From Pseudomonadaceae bacterium (GTDB lineage: Bacteria; Pseudomonadota; Alphaproteobacteria; UBA2136; UBA6156): DNA of 64,000 nt. Below, in pieces: positions 1 to 7,970 of this stretch (positions are counted from its first letter, which is position 1; the number at the start of each line of letters is the position of its first letter). The stretch lies in the NCBI GenBank assembly GCA_024236095.1, contig JACKLD010000013.1, positions 186,001 to 250,000 of the forward strand, read 5' to 3'. The notes under the pieces were generated by a model. The model saw only the letters and a program-made list of their open reading frames with translations. It searched no databases and was not told the DNA's origin. The translations under genes were made by a program, and so were the position numbers.

Positions 1-368
1 GGGCATGCAGGCAAGCGGATGGCCAGCGTCTCGCGCCCGCCGGTCAGCAGGATAGGCAAGGTGGGCAGGGCGGGCAAAATCAGGGTGACGGGCGGGGTTT
101 GCGGGCCCCAGTGGGTGTGGATGGCCTCGACGCATGCCTTGGGCAACGGGTGGGGGCACAGATATGCCAGCTGGTCGGTGTGACCGATGAGCGTGATAAG
201 CCCTTTGCGTTCGTCGCGCCGTTTCAGCCTGGTTATTGCTTTCAGTGCCGCCGGGTTGAACGGGTCGGCGCAGTAGCCGTACATGCCTTCGGCCGGAGCG
301 ATGGCCACCTTGCCTGCGCTGATGGTGCGGACAAAATCATGCAATTGCGGGTCGGGCCATGTGGACAT
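1..368 (-). CDS. tsaC: L-threonylcarbamoyladenylate synthase, TsaC/YrdC family (3' part outside window)
   Basis: Reading the minus strand from the ATG at 368 gives an uninterrupted frame to the left edge, so only about the first 122 residues are visible. The start has GKVAIAPAEGMYGYCADP, the YrdC/Sua5 substrate pocket that is usually PTDTVYGL. RLKRRDERKGL follows, matching the family KxR...KPL/KGL segment, and then PVTLILPA and TLAIRLP, which match PVTxVLPA and xVAVRxP. The family makes threonylcarbamoyl-AMP for the t6A37 modification of ANN-decoding tRNAs in the cytoplasm. AEGMYGY resembles the short E. coli TsaC type more than Sua5. The identification rests on these motifs only. Confidence 0.8.
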   Translation of the reverse strand, partial: MSTWPDPQLHDFVRTISAGKVAIAPAEGMYGYCADPFNPAALKAITRLKRRDERKGLITLIGHTDQLAYLCPHPLPKACVEAIHTHWGPQTPPVTLILPALPTLPILLTGGRETLAIRLPAC

Positions 369-379
369 GCCTCGTTGTA

Positions 380-393
380 ATATGTATACATAT
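380..393. promoter_or_regulatory. 14-bp perfect palindrome between divergent genes
   Basis: ATATGTATACATAT is a perfect inverted repeat 12 bp upstream of the tsaC-like start. It also lies just before the ATG codons at 392/398 of the divergent small ORF. TATACA inside it could serve as a -10 box for a nearly leaderless rightward transcript. An operator role is inference. Confidence 0.35.
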
Positions 394-397
394 GGCC

Positions 398-643
398 ATG
401 CAAGCGCGAAATGTCCCGTTGTTGAAAACCATGTCACGTTTGATGGCCGTGGCCGAATGCCGCGCCCCTCTTGCCGACCGTGTTGGGTCCATGACCGCTT
501 TGGCGTCACGTTGCCCTGCGACGCTGTCGGTGTGGGCCTGTAACATGCCGTACGATACTAACGACCGGTTCAATCCCGAACTGCAACAATGGCAATTCCA
601 TTTGCTGCTGCGTGATGAACGGGGCTATGTGATAGAACTTTAA
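398..643 (+). CDS. hypothetical protein, about 81 aa
   Basis: The open frame starts at ATG 398 (alternative 392) and has mostly G/C-ending codons, as do its neighbours. Its TAA overlaps the stop codon of the convergent minus-strand ORF ending at 640, which is typical of tightly packed real genes. No Shine-Dalgarno is visible; a -10-like TATACA eight bases before the ATG would make it leaderless. The C-terminal part is polar with Trp and Tyr (QQWQFHLLLRDERG). I do not recognise a family, and it could be a chance ORF. Confidence 0.35.
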   Translation: MQARNVPLLKTMSRLMAVAECRAPLADRVGSMTALASRCPATLSVWACNMPYDTNDRFNPELQQWQFHLLLRDERGYVIEL

Positions 644-828
644 CGCTTGCTTTTTGGAGGGGGCGCAGAAGCCTCGCGGGCTTTGCGTTCATCCGCCAAG
701 GTTTCCTCTACCAAGCTGTGCAGGCATTGCAGATGTTGGGCACCGTCCCCCGAAACCCACGGCGCCAATGCCAGAAGATGCAGGCGCATCTCCACCAGTT
801 TGGCTGCAACGTTTTGTTTATCTCCCAC
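640..828 (-). CDS. hypothetical protein, 62 aa
   Basis: The frame begins with GTG at 828 and stops at 640, sharing bases with the stop of the convergent ORF at 643. The product looks helical (KLVEMRLHLLALAPWV, then LHSLVEETLADERKAREA) with a basic Pro/Lys tail. The Shine-Dalgarno is weak. No family is recognised. Sequence 829-958 upstream holds no further gene that I can support. Confidence 0.35.
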   Translation of the reverse strand: MGDKQNVAAKLVEMRLHLLALAPWVSGDGAQHLQCLHSLVEETLADERKAREASAPPPKSKR

Positions 829-958
829 GCTTTAATGCTACATCCATGATATATTGCTTGGCAACCTTTATCTCCTTGATGCTGTTTCCAACACCTTGAT
901 TTCATGTGGTTGCATGCCAGCGAAAGCTGACATGCCGCCGCGATGCCCCAACAAGCGC

Positions 959-987
959 TTGACACCGCCCGCAAAGCCATGTACCAC
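959..987 (+). promoter_or_regulatory. putative rpmG promoter
   Basis: TTGACA (959-964), 17 nt, then TACCAC (982-987), about 60 nt before the rpmG ATG. The -35 box is perfect and the -10 weak, but the spacing matches the other promoters in this window. Confidence 0.4.
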
Positions 988-1050
988 CCGCACAAACCCG
1001 TGCCGTGCGCCCCGTGCGGCCAACCGCGTACCCAAAGGAAAGCAACCACC

Positions 1051-1245
1051 ATGGCCAGCAAAGCCAAAGGCAACATCTACATCAAACTGGTCAGCCAGGC
1101 TATCAATCCTGCCACCGGCCGCAAGACCGGGTACTTCTACGTGACCAAGAAGAACCCCAAAAACAGCACGGAAAAATTCGAGTTCCGCAAGTACGACCCG
1201 GTGGTGCGTCAACACGCCATCTTCAAGGAAGAGAAGATGAAGTAA
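1051..1245 (+). CDS. rpmG: 50S ribosomal protein L33 (bL33)
   Basis: 64-residue large-subunit protein. YFYVTKKNPKN and EKFEFRKYDPVVRQH are the bL33 core, and no CxxC pairs are present, so this is the zinc-free form. It is about nine residues longer than the usual 55, because of an insertion (INPATGRKTG) ahead of the GYFYVT strand. The start at 1051 is chosen because AAAGGAAAG lies just upstream and the family N-terminus MA-K begins there; upstream in-frame ATGs lack family similarity. It is monocistronic, between a TTGACA promoter and a strong terminator. Confidence 0.93.
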   Translation: MASKAKGNIYIKLVSQAINPATGRKTGYFYVTKKNPKNSTEKFEFRKYDPVVRQHAIFKEEKMK

Positions 1246-1267
1246 CCTTGGGGTTTCTTCAGGTTCA

Positions 1268-1291
1268 ACGGCCCTGCGGGGCCGTTTTTTT
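1268..1291 (+). terminator. rpmG intrinsic terminator
   Basis: ACGGCCC-TGCG-GGGCCGT hairpin followed by a run of T. The 20-nt core AACGGCCCTGCGGGGCCGTT recurs identically in the terminator at 11801. The convergent xth stop codon touches its T run. Confidence 0.85.
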
Positions 1292-2073
1292 CAAAGTGCC
1301 AGTTCCACTTCAATCGGAATATGGTCGGACGGCTGCTCCTTGCCGCGTTCGTCACGGTAATGCGTCACGTTTGCCACCTTGGCTTTCAGCGCATCGCTCA
1401 CAAAGAGGTAGTCGATCCGCATGCCGCGATTGTTCACAAAGGCGTAGCTGCGGTAATCCCACCAGCTGAACAGCCCGGCTTCGTCGGTGGTCAGTCGCAG
1501 GGCATCATGCAAGTGGTCTCCCGCAAAGGTTTGCAGCCAACCGCGCTCGGCGGAGGTGAACATGCACTCCTTGCTGCGCTTGGCGGGGTTGTCCACATCG
1601 CGTTCATCGGCCGAGATGTTGAAATCACCGCCGACCACCAGCTGCGGAAACGCCGCCACTTCCCGTGCCGCCCAAGCGGTGAGGTGGGCGTAGAATTCCT
1701 CTTTGAACACGAATTTGGGGCTTTGCGTGCTCTCGCCGTTGGGGACATAGGCGCTGGCCACGCGGAGGTTGCCCTTGGGGTGTGCCACAGTGGCGGCGAT
1801 CAGCCGCGCATGGTCGGCAAACACGTCGCCGTGAAAGCCTTGCTCTACATCGCCTAACGGGTGGCGGCTGACAATGGCGACGCCGTTGTAGCTCTTTTGG
1901 CCATGGATGGCCACGTGCAACCCGCGTTCCTCAAATGGTGCGCGCGGGAACATCTCGTCGGCCACCTTGGTTTCCTGCAACAGCAGCACGTCGGGCTGGT
2001 GGGCATCCCACCACGCCAGCACATGCCCCATGCGGGTGCGCAACGAGTTGACGTTCCAGCTGGCAATCTTCAT
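1291..2073 (-). CDS. xth: exodeoxyribonuclease III (AP endonuclease)
   Basis: 260 residues, the family length. The endonuclease/exonuclease/phosphatase fold is clear. MKIASWNVNSLR at the start carries the metal-site Asn. LLLQETKV holds the metal-binding Glu. GGDFNI is the D-x-N motif, and SDHIPIEV at the C-terminus is the catalytic Asp-His. It cleaves 5' of abasic sites and degrades 3' ends of duplex DNA in base-excision repair. The start at 2073 is set by the conserved MKIxSWNVN; the upstream extension is not family-like. It is convergent with rpmG. Confidence 0.95.
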   Translation of the reverse strand: MKIASWNVNSLRTRMGHVLAWWDAHQPDVLLLQETKVADEMFPRAPFEERGLHVAIHGQKSYNGVAIVSRHPLGDVEQGFHGDVFADHARLIAATVAHPKGNLRVASAYVPNGESTQSPKFVFKEEFYAHLTAWAAREVAAFPQLVVGGDFNISADERDVDNPAKRSKECMFTSAERGWLQTFAGDHLHDALRLTTDEAGLFSWWDYRSYAFVNNRGMRIDYLFVSDALKAKVANVTHYRDERGKEQPSDHIPIEVELAL

Positions 2074-2190
2074 GGCACCAATGTACGACAACCGCCGCGC
2101 TTTTGCCACGCTGCCTGCCTGCCAGCTGGCCAATGGGCTGGCGGTGGCGGCGTCTTTCGGCTAACGTGCGGCAAAACAAGGAAAACCCTG

Positions 2191-4326
2191 GTGGCAAAAC
2201 CCGTTGCCAAGCTGATGCAAACCTACACCGCGTGGTTGCGCAACATGGCGCAGTACGGCGCTGCCGTGGCGCGGGGGCTTATTTTGCTGGGTATCTGGGG
2301 TTTGGCGCTGTTCGGTTGGAGCACCCTGGGCGAAGATGCCCTGCGCCGCCGTTTGCCGCCGGTGCATGCCGCCGCCCAATCCTATGCCGAGGCTGTTGGC
2401 ACATACTTGCAAGGGTTGGCAGCCACCCTGCAACCTTTGGCCGAAGATCCGCGCTTGGTACAGGGCGTGGCCTCCGATGACGGCATCACCTCGCTGGAAG
2501 TACGCCGGGCCATGTACGAGTTCGGATATCTCAATCGCCTCAACCAGCTTTATATCTGGGAGGAGCAAAGCGGCACGGTCGGCCAATTGGCCGGCAGCCG
2601 TGAATTGCCGTCCGAGGTGGCGGTTTGGTTGGGTAAACTGGATGAGCAGCCGGTGGCCCTTGCCGTCTTTGATATTTCCACCCGCCCCCAACTGTATTTG
2701 GCGATGCATGCCGCCGATTCTGCCACGCATGTCTATGTGGTGATGCCTGCCAGTTGGCAGGGCTTGCTGCTGGGCCAGCCTCGTGCGCCGGTGCTTGGTG
2801 GCTTTGGCAAGGCGGAAACCTTCATGCTGGTATCGCAAAACGGCAGGCTCTGGCAGGCACCGAGGCTTAGTCGCGAGCGCCCGCGCCTGATGACCGAGTT
2901 GGATGCGGTTGCCGCGTCCACGGTTGCCAAGGCGCCAAACGGCGACATTATCGTTGCCGCGCCGGTGCCGGGCGTGGCGGGCTGGGGGGTGGCCTATCGG
3001 CTGCCGCCTTCGGTCGCCTTGGGCGCCAGCCGCATGGCGCAATGGGGGGTTATCCTTGCCGCGTTGTTGGCCAGTATCGCCGTCTTGTGGAAACCCACCC
3101 GCCCCGCCCGCCGCAAGGTGGCGGCCAAACTGGCGCCGCTGGCGGGAGTCATTACCCCGCTGACCACCCCGCTCATCAGCAGTGTGGCGGCGGTGATGAA
3201 GGGCGAGCGCCAGCCGCCCGCGCAGGCGCAAGCCATCATCCAACCCGGCCAGTTCAAGCAGGAAGAGCTGGCGGGCGGCCAGCCCCAACGGCGCGGCAAG
3301 GCCATGCAGTTCGGCAGCAATCCGCCTCGCCCGGCGGCCAAGGTGATGACCGCCCCCAGCAACTACATGCCCACTGAGGCCGCCGCAGCATCGTCATCCG
3401 CCGCCGGTCGCCCCAAAAAAGCCCCGGTGCTCACCGATGCCATGGCCCGCTTGGTGGATGAATGTCTCACCCAAGGGCGCTCGCAGTTGCTGTATCAACC
3501 CATTTATCAGGTCAGCACCGGCAAACCGGCGTTCCATGAGGTGTTGCTGCGTCTTATCGACCGCGACGGTAATCCGGTCAGTCCCGGCGCGTTTTTGCCG
3601 GTATGCGAGCAGCACGGCTGGCTCGACAGGCTCGATAGCCATGTGCTTGACCGCGTGCTGGAGCTAAACTTTGCCGGTGGTTTGCATCCGGCCACGCCGC
3701 TGACCCTCAATCTGGCCGGTGCCAGCATGGACAGCCTCGACTACCTGCAAAAATTGCTGACGCTGGATGATGCCGAGGTCATCAAGCATCTGGTGCTGGA
3801 AGTCAGCTCGCAGGAATTGCTGAAAGACCCCACGGCCATCGACTTCCTGCGCGAGGTGCACGAGGCCGGTGCCAAACTCAGCGTGGATTATTTCGGCGGC
3901 GGCCCCACCATGTTGCAGGCCAGCCAGAAGATGGGCTTCGACATGCTCAAAATGGACTGTGCCCGGATGGGCGGCGATACCGCCGCCAAGCGCGAGGTGC
4001 TGATGTTGGCGCAAGCCGCCAAACGCACCGATGTGGCACTGGTGCTGGAAAAAGTGGAAACGGTGGAGATGGAGGTCTTCGCCCGCCGCGCCGGGGTGAA
4101 GTTCCTGCAAGGCTACCTGCTGGGCAAGCCCAAGCCGGATTTGGTCTCGGCCACGCTTCCCGGCTGGAGCGAAATGGCGCGCATGGAAAAAGAGCAGGTG
4201 TCTTCTGAAGATGAAGCTGCCCAAGAGCCGGAAGCCGCGCCGGAGGGGGTGGCCGACGACGCCGCTACTGAAGCTGGCGATACAAATGCACCGCCACCTG
4301 CTCTCCCAGACTCATCTTCAAAATAA
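2191..4326 (+). CDS. membrane protein with a degenerate EAL domain (possible c-di-GMP receptor)
   Basis: 711 residues from GTG 2191, chosen because AAGGAA sits 8 nt upstream and the coding region then avoids xth (ATG 2215 is an alternative). The order is a transmembrane helix near residues 24-44, a sensor-like extracytoplasmic region, a second helix near 283-302, a Pro/Ala-rich linker, then an EAL domain at roughly 416-650. Catalytic motifs are altered: EAL is EVL near residue 450, DDFGTG is DYFGGG near 564, and EGVE is EKVE. QGYLLGKP at the end is retained. Known EAL domains with such losses bind c-di-GMP without hydrolysing it, so a receptor role is inferred. The C-terminus is acidic. A GGDEF gene follows 440 bp downstream. 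Confidence 0.8.
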   Translation: MAKPVAKLMQTYTAWLRNMAQYGAAVARGLILLGIWGLALFGWSTLGEDALRRRLPPVHAAAQSYAEAVGTYLQGLAATLQPLAEDPRLVQGVASDDGITSLEVRRAMYEFGYLNRLNQLYIWEEQSGTVGQLAGSRELPSEVAVWLGKLDEQPVALAVFDISTRPQLYLAMHAADSATHVYVVMPASWQGLLLGQPRAPVLGGFGKAETFMLVSQNGRLWQAPRLSRERPRLMTELDAVAASTVAKAPNGDIIVAAPVPGVAGWGVAYRLPPSVALGASRMAQWGVILAALLASIAVLWKPTRPARRKVAAKLAPLAGVITPLTTPLISSVAAVMKGERQPPAQAQAIIQPGQFKQEELAGGQPQRRGKAMQFGSNPPRPAAKVMTAPSNYMPTEAAAASSSAAGRPKKAPVLTDAMARLVDECLTQGRSQLLYQPIYQVSTGKPAFHEVLLRLIDRDGNPVSPGAFLPVCEQHGWLDRLDSHVLDRVLELNFAGGLHPATPLTLNLAGASMDSLDYLQKLLTLDDAEVIKHLVLEVSSQELLKDPTAIDFLREVHEAGAKLSVDYFGGGPTMLQASQKMGFDMLKMDCARMGGDTAAKREVLMLAQAAKRTDVALVLEKVETVEMEVFARRAGVKFLQGYLLGKPKPDLVSATLPGWSEMARMEKEQVSSEDEAAQEPEAAPEGVADDAATEAGDTNAPPPALPDSSSK

Positions 4327-4702
4327 CCGAGTCGAATTCGTCTTTTAAAAGCTCGCGGGCCACATGGCCGAAAAGGGCGGTAAATTCACGTTGTACCGCC
4401 CGCAGGTTGCGTTGGCGGCCGGCCGGCGAGGTGTTGGCTTGCGGCGGCTGTGCCAGTGCCAGCACCACCCGGGGCGGGGAGGCAAACAGGGAAGGGGCGG
4501 TGGCTTCAAGCGGCAGGGACACGGCCTCTGGTGGGGAAGAAGCGTTGGCCAACAACGGTTGCCATGCCCACAATGTCAGCGCCCACAGGCCCGCCGTCAG
4601 CGCCAGCGTCAGCGGAGCAGGCACCTGCGCGGGCTTTACGCGCCCATGCAGCAGCGTCTCGCGGCTGGGCAATTCCACGGCGGTAACTGATGCAGGCGTC
4701 AT
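4265..4702 (-). CDS. hypothetical single-pass membrane protein, 145 aa
   Basis: The frame from ATG 4702 encodes a short N-terminus, a hydrophobic helix (LTLALTAGLWALTLWAW, about residues 33-50), an Ala/Pro-rich stretch and a charged helical C-terminus (LRAVQREFTALFGHVA). It overlaps the 3' end of the EAL gene antiparallel by 62 bp and is divergent from the GGDEF gene. No family is recognised. The overlap and lack of homology leave open that it is spurious, but its hydrophobic profile is protein-like. Confidence 0.45.
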   Translation of the reverse strand: MTPASVTAVELPSRETLLHGRVKPAQVPAPLTLALTAGLWALTLWAWQPLLANASSPPEAVSLPLEATAPSLFASPPRVVLALAQPPQANTSPAGRQRNLRAVQREFTALFGHVARELLKDEFDSVILKMSLGEQVAVHLYRQLQ

Positions 4703-4755
4703 CGCCGATTTATGGCACAAGGGCCAAAACCCTGCTGACATTCGGTCCGCAAACG

Positions 4756-4761
4756 TATACC
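4756..4761 (+). promoter_or_regulatory. -10-like box of the GGDEF gene
   Basis: TATACC lies 9 nt before the ATG at 4771, with CTGACA at 4735-4740 as a poor, short-spaced -35. If used, the mRNA would be nearly leaderless. Weak evidence. Confidence 0.25.
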
Positions 4762-4770
4762 CTAAAGCCC

Positions 4771-5640
4771 ATGACCCGTAGCGCCATGCCCGCCGAGACA
4801 ACCCCCGACATGCAAGAACTGGCACAGCGCAGCACGGTGGATTTGCGCTTGGTCAACGCCATGGCGGGGGAGCGCGAAATGAACGCCCGCGAGCAGCAGA
4901 TGGTCGATAAACTCAAGTCCGAGCGCGGCGAAGGGCTGTTCTCCGACATGCTCTACACGCTGACCCGCCGCAATTTCCCCAGCCGTCAGGCCAAAACCCT
5001 GTGGGCGGATATCACCGGCCACCGTGTCAACCTGAAAAAGCTGCTGGGCCGCGACCCCGGCCTGTCGTTGGCGGCGCACGACTACCTCACCAATGTGTCG
5101 GGCCTGATGCGCAACGTCGGCATGATCGAGGAAGGCAAATTCAACCTGCTGGCCACCGTGGCGGTGCACGACGGCCTGACCGGCCTGTACGATAAAACCA
5201 CCTTCGCCCAAATGTTGAAAGACGAGCTGGAACGCGCCCTGCGTTATGGCCGTCCGCTGACGCTCATCATGGCCGACATCGACCACTTCAAGCACCTCAA
5301 CGACACTTACGGCCATGCCGATGGCGACGTGGTGCTGGCGCAGGTGGCCGACATCATCCGCAAACATTGCCGCAGCACCGATGTGGCGGGCCGCTTCGGC
5401 GGTGAGGAGTTCGCCGTGTTGCTGCCGGAATCCACGCCGGAAACCGGCCGCATTTTTGCCGAGCGCGTGCGCGTCTCGGTGGAAAGCCACTTCGCCGATA
5501 CCCCCTACAAAACCACCCTTAGCCTCGGCGTGGCGGGGGCGCAAACCGGCGACGATGCCACCACCCTCACCAAACGCGCCGACGCTGCGCTGTATGAGGC
5601 AAAAAATGGTGGGCGCAACCGTGTTTGTGGCGGTGCGTGA
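4771..5640 (+). CDS. GGDEF-domain diguanylate cyclase
   Basis: 289 residues from ATG 4771 (ATG 4786 possible). An N-terminal helical region of about 125 residues without membrane segments precedes a complete GGDEF domain starting at HDGLTGLYDKTTF. MADIDHFKHLND gives the metal-binding Asp, and the active-site signature is GGEEF (210-214). The inhibitory RxxD site (RSTD, 201-204) lies exactly five residues before it, so the enzyme should be active and subject to product inhibition. It makes c-di-GMP from two GTP. It ends 3 bp from the convergent recJ stop. The degenerate EAL protein upstream is a plausible partner (inference). Confidence 0.9.
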   Translation: MTRSAMPAETTPDMQELAQRSTVDLRLVNAMAGEREMNAREQQMVDKLKSERGEGLFSDMLYTLTRRNFPSRQAKTLWADITGHRVNLKKLLGRDPGLSLAAHDYLTNVSGLMRNVGMIEEGKFNLLATVAVHDGLTGLYDKTTFAQMLKDELERALRYGRPLTLIMADIDHFKHLNDTYGHADGDVVLAQVADIIRKHCRSTDVAGRFGGEEFAVLLPESTPETGRIFAERVRVSVESHFADTPYKTTLSLGVAGAQTGDDATTLTKRADAALYEAKNGGRNRVCGGA

Positions 5641-5643
5641 CGT

Positions 5644-7425
5644 TTACCCAACTCTCCCATCCACCACCTGAAAGTCTACCCGCTCGTTCCCCATGAAGGT
5701 GTTGATGCGCAAGTGACCGGCCAGTGTGAGGGCGTTGGCCTGTTTGGAAGTTAACGCCGGCCCCAGCGGCGTGTTCATCGCGCCAAAGGCGATGGCATCC
5801 AGCTGGCTGCCATCGGCGCCCGCCAGCCGCAGCTTCAGGTGCTCTTGTGTCTTCCCCACCGGTTTGGCATAGGCCACCTGCACTTTGGAAAGCGCCAGCA
5901 ACGGTTCCGGATTGCCATTGCCGAACGGCTCCAGCCGGGTGAACAGCCGTGCCAGCTCCACCGTGCAACTGGCAGGAATCACTTCGGATTCCAGCGTCAA
6001 GGTGGGGGCCAGATGGGTGGCCAGCGGCACTGCCGCATCATAATCGGGCCGTGCCGTGACCTGCCCCAACACATGGGCGTTCAGCGCCGCACGCAGGGCA
6101 TCCAGCTTGGCTGCGTCCAGCGTCAACCCCGCTGCCATGGCGTGGCCGCCGCCGCTGACCAGCAGCGCTTGCGCCGCACCCACCGCCGCGCCCAAATCAA
6201 TCCCCTCCACGCTACGCCCGCTGCCTTTCAGCGTGCCGCCCTCGCCACCGCCCAGAATGAAAGTGGGCCGCCCCGTGCGTTCCTTCACCCGGCTGGCCGC
6301 CAACCCCACCACGCCCGGGTGCCATGCTGGGTTGGCCAGCACCAGCAGCGCGGTGGTGTCGTCCACCATTGCTTCCGCCATTGCCATCGCCTCCGCCACC
6401 GTGGCTTGCTCCAGTTCACGGCGCTCGTGGTTCAGCGCATCCAGCTGCCGTGCCAGCGGCAACGCCGTGCTGTCGTCATCGGCCAGCAGCAGCTCCACCG
6501 CCGCCAGCGCGCTTTCCAGCCGCCCTGCCGCGTTCAGTCGTGGCCCAAGCGCAAAGCCAAACGTGCTGGCGGAAAGGTTGTCTTTCACGCCGGCCACCTC
6601 GGCCAACGTCGCCAACCCCCGATGCCGCCATGTGCCCAACTGTTGCAAGCCTTTGGCCACCAGAATGCGGTTGGCGGCGGTCAGCGGCATCACGTCGCAC
6701 ACCGTGGCCAGCGCCACCAAATCCAGCCATTGGCCCAGCTTGGGCTCGGGCCGTGTGGCACTGAAGAACCCCCGTTCCCGCAGGTACCTGTTCAGCGCCA
6801 TCAGCAGGTAAAACGCCACACCGGTGCCGCACAAACCTTGCAGATCGGAAGTGTCATCTGCCCGGTTGGGATCGACCAACGCCACGGCAGGCGGCAACGG
6901 CCCGTGGGGCGGGTGATGGTCGGTCACCACCACGTCCATGCCCAGCCGTTGCGCTTCTTCCAGCGCGGTTTGGGCGGCGATACCGGTATCCACCGTCATC
7001 ACCAGCTGCACCCCTTTGCCGTGCAACACTTGCATTGCGGCGGGCGAGGGGCCGTAGCCTTCGGTTAACCTGTCGGGCACATAGCGCAGCGGCTCCACCC
7101 CCAGCGCACGGAAATACCGTGTCATCAACGCCGTGGCGGCGGTACCGTCCACGTCATAGTCACCGAACACCGCGATGCGTTCGCTGTTCTCCAGCGCCGC
7201 CGCCACCCGTGCCACGGCAACATCGATGTCTTTCAGGGTCGCGGGGTCGGGCAGGGCACCCAGGTTGGGAGATAAAAACGCCTCGGCCTGTTCAATCGCG
7301 TCATACCCACGTCCGGCCAGAATGTTGGCAACCACCGGGTGCAGCCCGCTGACCTGCGCCAGCGCCGCGCCCGCCCGCTGGTGGCCGTTTGCCATACGCC
7401 ATTTTTTGCCGGTCAAACTCAACAT
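5644..7425 (-). CDS. recJ: single-stranded-DNA-specific exonuclease RecJ
   Basis: 593 residues, close to the usual 570-600. DHH phosphoesterase motifs are present: FGDYDVDGT near residue 90, VDTG near 130, and the name-giving TDHHPP near 168. The DHHA1 part has GGGHAMAAG, the Gly-rich substrate-binding motif. RecJ digests single strands 5' to 3' in recombination, mismatch and base-excision repair. The start at ATG 7425 was preferred because a frame beginning at 7473 would run through the terminator at 7442-7468. Confidence 0.94.
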   Translation of the reverse strand: MLSLTGKKWRMANGHQRAGAALAQVSGLHPVVANILAGRGYDAIEQAEAFLSPNLGALPDPATLKDIDVAVARVAAALENSERIAVFGDYDVDGTAATALMTRYFRALGVEPLRYVPDRLTEGYGPSPAAMQVLHGKGVQLVMTVDTGIAAQTALEEAQRLGMDVVVTDHHPPHGPLPPAVALVDPNRADDTSDLQGLCGTGVAFYLLMALNRYLRERGFFSATRPEPKLGQWLDLVALATVCDVMPLTAANRILVAKGLQQLGTWRHRGLATLAEVAGVKDNLSASTFGFALGPRLNAAGRLESALAAVELLLADDDSTALPLARQLDALNHERRELEQATVAEAMAMAEAMVDDTTALLVLANPAWHPGVVGLAASRVKERTGRPTFILGGGEGGTLKGSGRSVEGIDLGAAVGAAQALLVSGGGHAMAAGLTLDAAKLDALRAALNAHVLGQVTARPDYDAAVPLATHLAPTLTLESEVIPASCTVELARLFTRLEPFGNGNPEPLLALSKVQVAYAKPVGKTQEHLKLRLAGADGSQLDAIAFGAMNTPLGPALTSKQANALTLAGHLRINTFMGNERVDFQVVDGRVG

Positions 7426-7441
7426 GAGCGCCACTCTAACA

Positions 7442-7468
7442 AAAAACCGCCCCGGTGGGGCGGTTTTT
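7442..7468 (-). terminator. terminator of the phasin-like gene
   Basis: A 12-bp stem, AAAAACCGCCCC-GGT-GGGGCGGTTTTT, just after the stop at 7481 on the minus strand. It is symmetrical enough to act in both directions and separates the gene from recJ. Confidence 0.85.
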
Positions 7469-7480
7469 GCCAAAGGAAAA

Positions 7481-7879
7481 TCACTTGGTTGAAGTCGAGG
7501 AGGTTTTGAGGTTCTCGGCCACGACCTTGCCGATGATCTCGGTAGCCTTCACCTGGCATTGCTGCAAGGTCTTGGCCAGTTGCTGGGCGTTGCTGGAGGC
7601 GTTTTCGCTGGCCTTTTTGCTCCAGCTGGCCTGCTTGCTCATCAATTCTTCCAGACCTTGTGCCTTGCTCATGTCTTGCATGCAGGCCGCGCTGCTTTCC
7701 ATCATTTGCTTGGCCATGTCCATTTGCTGTTGGTAGCAGTCGCTGCAGGCTTGGGTGTAAAGGGTTGCCAGCTTTTGGTACACCTCGGCGTTTTGGCTCC
7801 ATTGCTGCTGGCTCCAGAACGATTGCATCATCTGCATGGTGGCTTGCGGGTTGAACATGTCTTGCATGTTTTGGAACAT
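7481..7879 (-). CDS. phasin-like polyhydroxyalkanoate granule protein
   Basis: 132 residues from ATG 7879, which has AGAAGG at good distance; ATG 7888 directly abuts that motif and is less likely. The protein is almost entirely helical and Gln/Met/Ala-rich, with no membrane segment. SENASSNAQQLAKTLQQC and ATEIIGKVVAENLK fit the amphipathic coiled pattern of Phasin_2 proteins, which coat PHA granules. It is unusual in its Met and Cys content. No PHA synthase is present in the window, so the call rests on composition and pattern. Confidence 0.6.
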   Translation of the reverse strand: MFQNMQDMFNPQATMQMMQSFWSQQQWSQNAEVYQKLATLYTQACSDCYQQQMDMAKQMMESSAACMQDMSKAQGLEELMSKQASWSKKASENASSNAQQLAKTLQQCQVKATEIIGKVVAENLKTSSTSTK

Positions 7880-7970
7880 GGCGGGCATCCTTCTGTTATT
7901 GGCTGTTGCAACACATCGTTGCGCAGGGGGCAAAGGTTGTCAAATCAAATTGTGCGCCGCACAAAATTTT

